Of a DNA stretch of 64,000 nt, positions 16,769 through 25,459 are shown piece after piece. Position 1 is the first letter of the stretch. Each line of letters opens with the position of its first letter. Source of the DNA: Rhodobacteraceae bacterium D3-12. GTDB taxonomy: Bacteria; Pseudomonadota; Alphaproteobacteria; Rhodobacterales; Rhodobacteraceae. The notes under the pieces were generated by a model. That model was not told the DNA's origin and ran no database searches. It saw only the letters and a program-made list of their open reading frames with translations. The position numbers and the translations under genes are program-made. The stretch spans positions 62,001 to 126,000 of the forward strand of contig CP104793.1 in NCBI GenBank assembly GCA_025916135.1. Reading direction: 5' to 3'.

Positions 16769-17221
16769 TTAGGTGAGGGGTTTTTCCATAAAGAGGGAAT
16801 AGTCGCTTGCGTGATAATCGCCGAACGGGCCGCGATAGGCAAAGCCGTGGCGTTCATAGAGGCGGTGGGCGGCATCGAGGCCGGTGCCGGTTTCGAGGCG
16901 CAGCAGGGGCAGGGAGAGGGCGCGGGCGGTGTCTTCGATCTGACGCAGGAGGGCGTCGGCGACGCCGCGGCCACGGGCGGCGGGGGTGGTGAACATGGAT
17001 TTGACCTCGCCGTAGCCGGGGTAGGTTTTGAGCGCACCGGTGCCGAGGGTTTCGGCGCCCGAGCGGGCGGCGAAAAGGTGGACGGTATCGGCGGCGAGCG
17101 CCTCGAGGTCGAGGAAGTGGCAGGTGTCGGCGGGAAAGAGGCTTTGCATCAGCGCATGGGACGCTTGCAGCAGGGTGCGGGTGTCGGGGGCCGTGGGCGA
17201 GGAGGGTTCGACGATGATCAT
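16769..17221 (-). CDS. GNAT family N-acetyltransferase in the cobalamin operon
   Basis: A 150-residue single GNAT domain: ADTVHLFAARSGAETLGTGALK, then VKSMFTTPAARGRGVADALLRQIE with the acetyl-CoA-binding R-G-x-G-x-A motif (about residues 85-92), and a C-terminal LYERHGFAYRGPFGDY block. Its start overlaps the cobW stop by 4 bases (ATGA), so it is translated with cobW. Substrate is unknown; a role in cobalamin metabolism is suggested only by position. Confidence 0.87.
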   Translation of the reverse strand: MIIVEPSSPTAPDTRTLLQASHALMQSLFPADTCHFLDLEALAADTVHLFAARSGAETLGTGALKTYPGYGEVKSMFTTPAARGRGVADALLRQIEDTARALSLPLLRLETGTGLDAAHRLYERHGFAYRGPFGDYHASDYSLFMEKPLT

Positions 17222-18345
17222 GCGCCGAGCGCCTGTTCAATCGCGGCGCGGTCGAGGCCGCTGTGGCCGATCACCACAAGGCGGGTTTCGCGGGGCGCGC
17301 CGGGGGCGAAGGGTTGGTCGAAGTAGGTATCGACGCGGGGGCCGACCGCCTGAATGGTGAGGCGCATGGGTTTTCCGGCGACGGCGGCGAACCCTTTGAG
17401 GCGCAGGATGGAGTGGGTGCGGATTGTATCGGCGATTTGTTCGGCGAAGGCGGTGGCATCGGCGATTTCGGGGCGGGTGATGACGAAGCTTTCGAAGTCG
17501 TCGTGCCCGTGGGAGTGCGCGTGGGGGTGACCGTGTTCATGCGCGTGTTCGTGGGTGTGGGTGTGGGTATGGTCGTCATCGTGGCCGTTATGATGGTCGT
17601 GGTCATCATCGTGGTGATGATGGTGGTGGACCTCGTGGCGGGCGTCGAGGTCGGCTTCGGCACCGATGCCTTGGCCGAGGAGCACATCGACGGGCAGGGC
17701 GCCCATGCTGGATTGCACCACCTGCACCCCGGCGCGGGCCGAGGATTTGATGCCGGAGGTGGTGGTTTCAAGCTCTGGTGCGCTGAGCAGGTCGGATTTA
17801 TTGACCACAATCATATCGGCGCAGGCGAGTTGATCTTCGAACAATTCAGAGAGGGGCGTGTCGTGGTCGAGATTGTCATCCGCTGCGCGCTGGGCCTCGA
17901 TCGCGGCGAGGCTTGCGGCAAAGAGGCCTTCGTTCACCGCCTTGCCATCGACCACCGTCACAACGCCATCAACGGTCACGCGGGTCGAGATGCCGGGCCA
18001 GTTGAAGGCGCGCACAAGCGGTTGCGGCAGGGCGAGGCCGGAGGTTTCGATCACGATATGATCGGGCGCATTTTCGCGGGCCAGCAGCGTTTCCATCGTC
18101 GGGATGAAATCATCGGCGACGGTGCAGCAGATACAGCCGTTGGAGAGCTCCATGATGTCGTCTTCGGCGCAGGTTTCATCACCGCAGCCCTTGAGCAGGT
18201 CGCCATCAACACCAAGGTCGCCGAATTCATTGATGATGAGCGCAATGCGCCGGCCACCGGCGTTTTCGAGCATGTGGCGGATCAGCGTGGTTTTCCCGGC
18301 GCCGAGAAAGCCGGTGACGATGGTTGCGGGTGTCTTGGCGGGCAT
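17218..18345 (-). CDS. cobW: CobW family metal-chaperone GTPase
   Basis: A 375-residue G3E GTPase. The P-loop is at residues 12-19 (GFLGAGKT), the family metal motif CICC at 71-74, the switch block IETSGLALPQPL at 99-110, and the guanine-specificity motif NKSD at 182-185. Residues 238-281 are an extreme His/Asp-rich stretch that probably stores or delivers divalent metal, here plausibly cobalt for the CobNST chelatase (inference from operon). The C-terminal CobW_C domain follows (FVITRPEI...LRLKGFAAVAGKPMRL). ATGA overlap with the downstream GNAT gene. Confidence 0.94.
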   Translation of the reverse strand: MPAKTPATIVTGFLGAGKTTLIRHMLENAGGRRIALIINEFGDLGVDGDLLKGCGDETCAEDDIMELSNGCICCTVADDFIPTMETLLARENAPDHIVIETSGLALPQPLVRAFNWPGISTRVTVDGVVTVVDGKAVNEGLFAASLAAIEAQRAADDNLDHDTPLSELFEDQLACADMIVVNKSDLLSAPELETTTSGIKSSARAGVQVVQSSMGALPVDVLLGQGIGAEADLDARHEVHHHHHHDDDHDHHNGHDDDHTHTHTHEHAHEHGHPHAHSHGHDDFESFVITRPEIADATAFAEQIADTIRTHSILRLKGFAAVAGKPMRLTIQAVGPRVDTYFDQPFAPGAPRETRLVVIGHSGLDRAAIEQALGA

Positions 18346-18364
18346 GGGGTGCGGTCCTTTGGCG

Positions 18365-18394
18365 GAAAGAAAAGGGCGACCGGCGGGGCCGCCC
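18365..18394 (-). terminator. terminator-like hairpin between hupE and cobW
   Basis: On the minus strand GGGCGGCC/GGTCGCCC (one G.T wobble, 5-base loop) is followed by TTTTCTTT, in the 81-base hupE-cobW spacer. It could end part of the transcripts and lower cobW-cobN expression relative to hupE. Confidence 0.65.
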
Positions 18395-18426
18395 TGATTG
18401 TTTGAGTTGCGGTCTCTCTTTTGGGA

Positions 18427-19077
18427 TCAGACGCCAAACAGCGCGCTGAGGATCGGGCCTTCGACCACCTCGAGGGTGAGGAAGACGCCGACGCCGGCCA
18501 CCATGGCCCCGGCGAGGCGGGCGTTCACTGCGGTGGCTTCGGTTGCGTTGAACAGGGTTTCGGCGATCCAGCCAGCGGCGAGGGCGATGGCGTATTGAAT
18601 GACGGCGAGGCCGATCAGGTAGCCGATCAGAACGCCGCTGCCCATGGCGGCTTCTTGTTCGGCGATCGGGCCACCGAAGGCGGCGCCGTGGAACAGGCCG
18701 AAGCCGGCGAAGACAACAGCGGCCAGCGGCAGCGACATGGCGCGGCCAGACAGCACGATGCCCCCCAGAGCAAGCAAGGAAATCGCGATCACGGTTTCAA
18801 CCATCGGCACCGCGCCGCCGAACGATACGATCAGCACGCCCGCCATCATGGCGAGGATATAGGCCGCAGGGGCCAGACGCTTTACCCCGGTAAAGAGCGC
18901 GGCAACGCCCATCAGCGCCACAAAGAACAGGTGGTCAAACCCCAAGACGGGGTGGCCGATACCCGACATCAACCCGTGCGAGAAGGTTTCCATTGGCAAG
19001 CCGCCAAGCGGGTGGTGGGCCAATGCGGGAGTCGCGGCGAGCGTGGTCGCGGCGGTCGCGATCAGAAGTTTTTTCAT
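18427..19077 (-). CDS. HupE/UreJ family metal (probably cobalt) transporter
   Basis: A 216-residue integral membrane protein with an N-terminal signal-like segment ending PALAHHPLGG. It contains the family signature around GHPVLGFDHLFFVALMGVAA (about residues 41-60) with the metal-ligand-like H-x(5)-D-H, and GFGLFHGAAFGGP near 122-134. About six hydrophobic spans are visible. HupE/UreJ proteins are nickel or cobalt permeases. Position directly behind a cobalamin riboswitch and ahead of cobW/cobN argues for cobalt uptake. The start has GAAGGGGA upstream. Confidence 0.88.
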   Translation of the reverse strand: MKKLLIATAATTLAATPALAHHPLGGLPMETFSHGLMSGIGHPVLGFDHLFFVALMGVAALFTGVKRLAPAAYILAMMAGVLIVSFGGAVPMVETVIAISLLALGGIVLSGRAMSLPLAAVVFAGFGLFHGAAFGGPIAEQEAAMGSGVLIGYLIGLAVIQYAIALAAGWIAETLFNATEATAVNARLAGAMVAGVGVFLTLEVVEGPILSALFGV

Positions 19078-19211
19078 GGTTAAGTCCCCTTCGGTTCATC
19101 CGTTGTTGAAGGGGGCATGTGAGAGGGGCGATGCGTTTTGCGTGGTCTCGACCCTATTACCCTCACGGAACACCCCGTCCGTTAAAATACCCAGACCCCG
19201 AGAGGTCCGAT

Positions 19212-19402
19212 GTGCAGGGCTGGTCTCCTGGCTCGCGGGTCGAAACGCTGCGCTACCTTCCCGAACCCGAGGCTCAGTGGCGTATTTGCGCGCGCTCACC
19301 GCTTACAGTCGCGGGGGCGGCTGCGGCTGAGGGCCCCGGTTTGGGTCACCCGATCCGCATTCCCATTTCATCCCAAGGGTGTTTCGCACCCCATAGGAAC
19401 CA
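19212..19402 (-). promoter_or_regulatory. cobalamin riboswitch
   Basis: Read on the minus strand, the conserved core of the adenosylcobalamin riboswitch is complete. It has a 5' paired arm ending in GGGAATGCGG, GCAGCCGCCCCCGCGACTGT with AAGCGG, the GCCACTG box, GGGAAGG, and the 3' box CGCGAGCCAGGAGACC. The 191-base length is normal. It lies 135 bases ahead of the hupE start and should repress hupE-cobW-GNAT-cobN when cobalamin is plentiful. The expression platform lies in 19078-19211; I see no strong U-tract terminator there, so control may be on translation. Confidence 0.96.
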
Positions 19403-19642
19403 TGCATGAGCCGATATGGTCGCAATTTCACGGCGCGGTCAAGATCGTTTGCGACAGGGCGTTGGGCGCTTTTGGGGGGGATGCGCGGCGCGTTGGGCAA
19501 TATCTTGTGGATAAATGAGCGGAAATCCCCAGATCATGGGTGTGCAGCGTTGACTCAGGGGTGGTGCGCCCGTCAAATTCGTCGGAAGCGGCAGAATCAA
19601 CCTCGCCATCAAGATCACTCATCAGAGCGGACCCCTTTATCC

Positions 19643-22600
19643 TTGCGTTTTTCCAAGATCAGACTGACCGGGTTCAAGAGTTTCGTCGATCCGACGGAGC
19701 TTTTGATTGCTGATGGTTTGACCGGCGTTGTCGGGCCGAATGGCTGTGGCAAGTCGAACCTGCTTGAGGCTCTGCGCTGGGTGATGGGGGAGAACCGGCC
19801 GACGGCGATGCGCGGCGGCGGCATGGAGGATGTGATCTTTGCCGGGGCCGCCACGCGACCGGCACGGAATTTCGCCGAAGTCGCGTTGATGATCGACAAC
19901 TCCGAGCGGCTGGCTCCGGCGGGGTTCAACGACAGTGATGTGTTGGAGATCGTGCGGCGGATCACGCGGGACGTGGGCAGCGCGTATAAGACCAACTCGA
20001 AAGACGTGCGGGCGCGTGATGTTCAGATGCTGTTTGCCGATGCCTCGACAGGGGCGCATTCGCCGGCGTTGGTGCGGCAGGGGCAGATCAGCGAGTTGAT
20101 CAACGCCAAGCCCAAGAACCGGCGGCGCATTCTGGAAGAGGCCGCCGGGATCAGTGGTTTGTATCAGCGCCGCCATGAGGCGGAGTTGAAGTTGAAGGGG
20201 GCCGAGAGCAACCTGCTTCGGGTCGATGATGTGATCGAGCAATTGGCGGCGCAGTTGCAGCAATTGGCGCGACAGGCGCGGCAGGCGGCGCGGTATCGCG
20301 CGATCGGAGAAGAGCTTCGCCGGGCCGAGGGTTTGTTGCTTTATCGTCGCTGGAAAGAGGCAGACGAGGCGCGGGCCAAAGCGGATGAGGAATTGCGCAA
20401 CCGGGTGACAGCGGCGGCGCAGGCCGAGAGCGCGGCGCGGGCCGCTGCCAAGGCGCGGCAGGGGTTCGAAGATGCGCTGCCGCCACTGCGCGAGGAAGAG
20501 GCGATTGCAGCGGCCGTGTTGCAGCGCCTGCAAGTGCAGCGTGACACGCTGAACGATCAGGAAAGCCGCGCGCTCGAGGCGATTGCCACGCTGGAGCGGC
20601 GGATTTCGCAATTGGGCGCGGATATGGAGCGCGAGGCCGGGTTGAACCGCGATGCCGGTGAAACCATCGAGCGGCTGGAATGGGAAGCACGCGAGCTGGC
20701 CAAGGCCGGTGAGGGGCATGAGGCCAAGCTGGAGGCTGCTGCGGAAGCGGCGCGGGAAGCGGCGCAGGTTCTGGGCGAGCGCGAGGGCGATCTGGCGCAG
20801 TTGACCGAGGATGTGGCGCGGCTTGCGGCGCGGCACCAGTCGGCGCACCGCCTTTTGGATGACAGCCGCAAGACGATGGAGCGCGGCGAGGCCGAAGCGG
20901 GTAAGGCCAAGGCGGCGATGGGCGAGGCCGAGGCGGCGCTGTCCAAGGCGCAGGGCGATTACGAGCTTGCGCGGACAGCCGAGACCGAGGCCGAAGCCGC
21001 AGCGGAGGCCGCCGAAGAGGCGCTCGCTGCAGCCGAGGTGGCACGGGCCGAAACGCAGGCCCGCGAGGCGGATGCACGCGGTGAGCGCAGCGAGGCCGAG
21101 GGCGAGGTCAATGCGCTCTCTGCCGAGGCGACCGCGCTGGCCAAGCTGGTGCAGCGCGACACCGCCGAGGGCGGGCAGATCCTTGACCGGTTACAGGTTG
21201 AGCAGGGCTATGAGAAGGCGCTGGGCGCGGCCTTGGCCGATGATCTGCGCGCGCCGGAAGTGGAAGAGGACGGGCCGTCGGGCTGGACGCAATTGCCCGG
21301 CTACAAGGCGCCCAACGCGCTGCCCGAGGGGGCGGATGCGCTGACCAATCACGTGTCGGTGCCCGAGGTTCTGGTGCGGCGGATGGGGCAGATCGGCCTT
21401 GTCGATGCCGAGGACGGGCCGCGTTTGCAGGCCGCGTTGCAACCGGGTCAGCGGCTGGTCACGCTGGAAGGGGATTTGTGGCGCTGGGACGGGTATCGCG
21501 CTTGGGCCGAGGATGCGCCAAGTGCGGCGGCATTGCGGTTGCAACAGCTCAACCGGCTGGAAGCGTTGAAGCAGCAGATGGAAGTCGCCAACGCCCGCGC
21601 GATGGGCGCAAAGCAGGCGCATGAGGCGTTGACGCGCCAGTTGACCGAGCAATCAGAGGCCGACCGCGCCGCAAGGGACGCCCGCCGCGCCGCAGATGCG
21701 CGGATGAACGAGGCGGCGCGTGCGTTGAGCCGGGCCGAGGCGGATCGCAATCTGGCGGAGTCGCGGCGCGAATCCTCTGGTCTTGCCGTGGCGCGCCACG
21801 AAGAAGAGGCGATGGGCGCGCGCAAGCAGTTGGTTGAAGCCGAGCGGGCGGTGGCCGACCTTGGCGATCTGGACGCGGCGCGGGCCGAGGTTGAGGACGT
21901 CAAAATGACGGTCGAGGCGGCGCGGATGACGATGATGTCACGCCGCTCGGCCCATGACGAGCTGCGCCGGGAAGGCGAGGCGCGCACGCGGCGCTCTCAG
22001 GAAGTGACCAAGGAGGTGTCCGGCTGGAAGCACCGGTTGGAGACTGCCGAGAAGCGCACGGCGGAATTGGCCGAACGCAAGACCGCCTCGGAAGCCGAGT
22101 TGAAAGAGGCGACGGCGGCCCCGGCAGAGATTGCCGCCAAGCGCGAAGAACTGAGCGACGCGATTGACGAGGCCGAGGCGCGGCGCAAAAAGGCCGCCGA
22201 TGCTCTGGCCGAGGCGGAAAACGCGTTGCGCGACGGGGTTGGCGAAGAGCGCGACGCGGAGCGTGCCGCAAGCGAGGCGCGCGAGGCGCGGGCGCGGTCC
22301 GAAGCGCGGATGGACGCGGCGAAAGAGACGGTCGCCTATGCCGAGGAGCGCATCGCCGAGGAGCAGGAATGTTCGCCCGCGGAGCTGCTTCAGTCGCTGG
22401 AAGCGGACCCCGAGAAGATGCCCGCGTCAGAGGCGATCGAAGCGGATGTGAACCGGTTGAAACGGCAGCGCGATGCGCTGGGCGCGGTGAACCTGAGGGC
22501 CGAGGAAGACGCCAAAGAGGTCGAGGAAGAGCACGACGGTTTGGTCAAGGAAAAGACCGACCTTGAGGAAGCGATCCGCACCTTGCGCAACGGCATTGCC

Positions 22601-23098
22601 AGTTTGAACCGCGAGGGGCGCGAGCGGCTGTTGACGGCGTTTGAACAGGTGAACGGCAACTTTTCCCTATTGTTCAAGCATCTGTTTGGCGGCGGCGAGG
22701 CGAACCTTGTGTTGGTGGAAAGCGATGATCCGCTGGAAGCCGGGCTTGAGATCATGTGCCAGCCACCGGGCAAGAAGCTGGCCACGCTGAGCCTGTTGTC
22801 GGGGGGCGAACAGACGCTGACTGCGATGGCATTGATTTTCGCGGTGTTTCTGGCCAATCCGGCACCGATCTGTGTGCTCGACGAGGTTGATGCGCCGTTG
22901 GATGATGCCAACGTGACGCGGTTTTGTGATCTGCTGGACGAGATGTGCCGCCAGACCGACACGCGGTTTTTGATCATCACCCACCACGCGGTGACGATGG
23001 CGCGGATGGACCGGCTGTTTGGCGTCACGATGCAAGAGCAGGGCGTGAGCCAATTGGTGAGCGTTGACCTTAAGAAGGCCGAGCAGATGGTGGCCTGA
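19643..23098 (+). CDS. smc: chromosome segregation protein SMC
   Basis: An 1151-residue condensin ATPase. Walker A is GPNGCGKSN at residues 31-39. Long Ala/Glu/Arg-rich coiled coils surround a hinge (about 500-620, TQLPGYKAPNALPEGADAL...). Near the C-terminus are the ABC signature LLSGGEQTLTAMALIFA and Walker B CVLDEVDAPLDDANV. I place the start at TTG 19643 (MRFSKIRLTGFKSFVDP) because this is where SMC homology begins and it gives the usual length. The upstream in-frame sequence is unlike any SMC. The 5' region is shared back-to-back with the hupE riboswitch. Confidence 0.95.
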   Translation: MRFSKIRLTGFKSFVDPTELLIADGLTGVVGPNGCGKSNLLEALRWVMGENRPTAMRGGGMEDVIFAGAATRPARNFAEVALMIDNSERLAPAGFNDSDVLEIVRRITRDVGSAYKTNSKDVRARDVQMLFADASTGAHSPALVRQGQISELINAKPKNRRRILEEAAGISGLYQRRHEAELKLKGAESNLLRVDDVIEQLAAQLQQLARQARQAARYRAIGEELRRAEGLLLYRRWKEADEARAKADEELRNRVTAAAQAESAARAAAKARQGFEDALPPLREEEAIAAAVLQRLQVQRDTLNDQESRALEAIATLERRISQLGADMEREAGLNRDAGETIERLEWEARELAKAGEGHEAKLEAAAEAAREAAQVLGEREGDLAQLTEDVARLAARHQSAHRLLDDSRKTMERGEAEAGKAKAAMGEAEAALSKAQGDYELARTAETEAEAAAEAAEEALAAAEVARAETQAREADARGERSEAEGEVNALSAEATALAKLVQRDTAEGGQILDRLQVEQGYEKALGAALADDLRAPEVEEDGPSGWTQLPGYKAPNALPEGADALTNHVSVPEVLVRRMGQIGLVDAEDGPRLQAALQPGQRLVTLEGDLWRWDGYRAWAEDAPSAAALRLQQLNRLEALKQQMEVANARAMGAKQAHEALTRQLTEQSEADRAARDARRAADARMNEAARALSRAEADRNLAESRRESSGLAVARHEEEAMGARKQLVEAERAVADLGDLDAARAEVEDVKMTVEAARMTMMSRRSAHDELRREGEARTRRSQEVTKEVSGWKHRLETAEKRTAELAERKTASEAELKEATAAPAEIAAKREELSDAIDEAEARRKKAADALAEAENALRDGVGEERDAERAASEAREARARSEARMDAAKETVAYAEERIAEEQECSPAELLQSLEADPEKMPASEAIEADVNRLKRQRDALGAVNLRAEEDAKEVEEEHDGLVKEKTDLEEAIRTLRNGIASLNREGRERLLTAFEQVNGNFSLLFKHLFGGGEANLVLVESDDPLEAGLEIMCQPPGKKLATLSLLSGGEQTLTAMALIFAVFLANPAPICVLDEVDAPLDDANVTRFCDLLDEMCRQTDTRFLIITHHAVTMARMDRLFGVTMQEQGVSQLVSVDLKKAEQMVA

Positions 23099-23318
23099 GG
23101 GCTGCTTTGGACTGTGGGGATTGGTGGCGTGGCAGCCACCCTGTGAGCGTCGGCCTGCGAGCGTCGGCGCGCGCGTGGAAACGTCTGTTTCACCGTTTCC
23201 CAATCTTGGACGATCTGCACAAAACCCCGATATTATCGCACCCTTGCCAGTATTCTGCCTAATTTCGCCGAGATAACCGATCCTGACAAGAACGAAGAAA
23301 TGATTTGAGGAAACGCGC

Positions 23319-24224
23319 ATGGATCGTCTGACCGAAATGGAGGCTTTTGCCACCGTCGTGGACCAAGGCGGCTTTACGGACGCTGCGAAGAAGATGGGGA
23401 TTTCGAAATCCGCCGTCTCCAAGCACGTCTCGTCGCTGGAAGCACGACTGGGCGCGCGTTTGCTGAACCGCACAACGCGCCGGGTGAGCCCCACTGAGAT
23501 CGGGCTGGCGTATTACGACCGTGCGCGCCGCGTGTTGAATGATGCGGGCGAGGCGGATGCGCTTGTTTCATCAATGCAGAGTGACCCGTCAGGGTTGCTG
23601 AGGATCAGCGTGGCGACCGATTTCGGGGTCAATCATCTGAGCCCGGTGCTGGGCGAGTTTCTGGCGGAATTCCCGGATATTACGGTCAATATGGTGTTGA
23701 ACAACCGCTATGTTGAGTTGATCTCGGAAGGGTTCGACATGGCCATTCGGATTGGTGAGCTGGAAGACAGCACGCTGCGCGCCCGCAAGTTGACCGATAC
23801 GACGAAGCGGATGATCGCCAGCCCGAAATATTTCGAGCGTTATGGCCGCCCGGATAAGATTGACGATCTGAACGAACACAAGCTTTTGCATTATTCGAGC
23901 CAGTCGGCCGGGAATGTCTGGAAGCTGACTGCGCCGTCGGGCGAGAAGCGCCAAGTGCGCACCGCCGGGTGGCTGAGTGTGAACGACGGGCAGAGCCTGC
24001 TCAATGCTGCGATTTCGGGGCTGGGCATCGCGTATCTGCCGAGCTTTCTTTACGCTGATGCGATGAAAACGGGCCTTGTTGAGGATGTGATCCCCGAGCT
24101 GCCGGTTGAAACGCAGGGCATCTATGCGGTCTATCCGCCGGGCCGGTTTACCCAGCCCAAAGTGCGCGCCTTTATCGACTTTCTGGTGCATTCCTTTGGC
24201 GAAAAAGGGCCGAACGACTGGTAA
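23319..24224 (+). CDS. LysR family transcriptional regulator
   Basis: A 301-residue LTTR. It has an N-terminal winged helix (residues 1-60: MDRLTEMEAFATVVDQGGFTDAAKKMGISKSAVSKHVSSLE), then a periplasmic-binding-protein-like effector domain (about 88-295) of the type that reads ISVATDFGVNHLSPVLGEFLAEFPDITV. It belongs to the CrgA/DsdC-like broad LTTR group. ATG 23319 has TGAGGAAA upstream. No divergent partner gene is adjacent, so the target is not evident. A strong terminator follows. Confidence 0.93.
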   Translation: MDRLTEMEAFATVVDQGGFTDAAKKMGISKSAVSKHVSSLEARLGARLLNRTTRRVSPTEIGLAYYDRARRVLNDAGEADALVSSMQSDPSGLLRISVATDFGVNHLSPVLGEFLAEFPDITVNMVLNNRYVELISEGFDMAIRIGELEDSTLRARKLTDTTKRMIASPKYFERYGRPDKIDDLNEHKLLHYSSQSAGNVWKLTAPSGEKRQVRTAGWLSVNDGQSLLNAAISGLGIAYLPSFLYADAMKTGLVEDVIPELPVETQGIYAVYPPGRFTQPKVRAFIDFLVHSFGEKGPNDW

Positions 24225-24286
24225 GGCACGATTTAACGAATTCTCCCCTGAACGTCCGTGCGGGGCGTTCAATGCAACCAACTTTG

Positions 24287-24315
24287 CCCCGGACATTGTT
24301 CCGGGGTAATTTTTT
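24287..24315 (+). terminator. intrinsic terminator after the LysR gene
   Basis: CCCCGGA/TCCGGGG with a 6-base loop, followed by TAATTTTTT. Confidence 0.9.
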
Positions 24316-24331
24316 GCGGCGGTGCATGTGA

Positions 24332-24342
24332 GGGGGGGGGGG
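24332..24342. repeat. G11 homopolymer
   Basis: Eleven consecutive G between the LysR terminator and the OmpA-like gene. It is intergenic and downstream of both flanking genes' coding regions. The length may be unreliable if the assembly has homopolymer errors. Confidence 0.8.
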
Positions 24343-24424
24343 CGTGCCCAGCCCGAACAGCACCGCAGGTGCCGGGCGATCGCCACCCCGCGGGTCGGCG
24401 AGCGCCCGTCACGGCAAGGGCGGG

Positions 24425-25459
24425 TTACTTGGTGTTGAGCAGGACCGCTTCGACGCGGCGGTTTAGCTCGCGGCCTTGGGCGGTGAGGTTGGTGGCGATT
24501 GGCGAGAGGTAGCCCATGCCACCTGCTTCGAGTTGGGCGCGCGGGACGCTATACTCGCTGACCAGCCGTTCAAGCACCGAAGCGGCGCGGCGTTTGGACA
24601 GGGCGATATTGCCATCAAGCGCACCGACCGCATCGGTATGGCCGACAAGGGCAACGCGGCGGGACGCATCGGCCAGAAGAAACGCCGAGAGCGCCCCGAG
24701 CGACGGGAAATTCCCCGCGCCGAGGGTTGAGGAGCCGGTTTCAAACGCAAGATCGGAGAGGACGGCATGACCGCCCTGTAAAAGCTGTTGATCCAAGGGC
24801 AGCGTCGCGCCGGGGATAACGGGCGTTGTGGTGGCGGTGTTGGCCGCTTTGCCCGAGGTGGTGGATTTGGGCGGCGCGCTGCCTTGGGGGGCGATCTGGG
24901 TGATCTGGATAAAGCCGGAATTGGCGCTTCGGCTGATCAGGATGGTGACATATTCGGCGCCACCATCCGCGCGCGTTCGCCGCGCGGTGAGGTAGCGAAA
25001 GTCGAACAGGTCAACATGCATGTCCGGTTCGGGGAAGACGGTGATCTGGTAACGGAAATCAAAGCCACCACAGGCGGGGGCGTCGCATTCAAACAGGGTT
25101 TCGAACCCCGCCTTTACCAGTTGATCACGCAGGGGGTGCAAAAGTTGCAGAGTGGTGACGCCCTGTGCATGGATACGCCAAGCGGCGCGGGTGACTTGCC
25201 CTTCGAGCGTTTGGGTCGGCACGGTGCCATCCAGCACCGGCCCGGTGGCGATGTTAAAGCTCGTGACTGCGCTTGGCGTGCGGGCGGTTTCGACGGCGTT
25301 GCGCGGCAAGGTGAGGTCAACCGCCCCAGCCGCGCCGGGCAGGGTTACGCAGAACCCCAGCAGGGCCACGCATAGCGCCAGAGGGGCAAGGGCAAAGCGC
25401 CCGCGCCCGACCGGTGCATTAAGAGAGCGATCAGCGCGATTGCGCGTGGTATTCATCAT
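24425..25459 (-). CDS. exported OmpA-domain protein
   Basis: A 344-residue envelope protein. It has an N-terminal signal-type segment (about residues 22-46, APLALCVALLGFCVTLPGAAGA) and a middle domain with two Cys (FECDAPACGGFDFRY, about 119-133). A Thr/Ala/Pro linker leads to a C-terminal OmpA/MotB peptidoglycan-binding domain (about 235-344) with VALVGHTDAVGALDGNIALSKRRA. Its start overlaps the end of the upstream CMD gene by 29 bases, so the two are cotranscribed. It probably tethers the outer envelope to peptidoglycan. Confidence 0.88.
   Translation of the reverse strand: MMNTTRNRADRSLNAPVGRGRFALAPLALCVALLGFCVTLPGAAGAVDLTLPRNAVETARTPSAVTSFNIATGPVLDGTVPTQTLEGQVTRAAWRIHAQGVTTLQLLHPLRDQLVKAGFETLFECDAPACGGFDFRYQITVFPEPDMHVDLFDFRYLTARRTRADGGAEYVTILISRSANSGFIQITQIAPQGSAPPKSTTSGKAANTATTTPVIPGATLPLDQQLLQGGHAVLSDLAFETGSSTLGAGNFPSLGALSAFLLADASRRVALVGHTDAVGALDGNIALSKRRAASVLERLVSEYSVPRAQLEAGGMGYLSPIATNLTAQGRELNRRVEAVLLNTK

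Noticed and set aside
19406-19642. N-terminal extension of the smc reading frame
   Set aside because: The extra 79 residues look like random Arg/Trp-rich translation and overlap the region upstream of the riboswitch; SMC homology begins exactly at TTG 19643.
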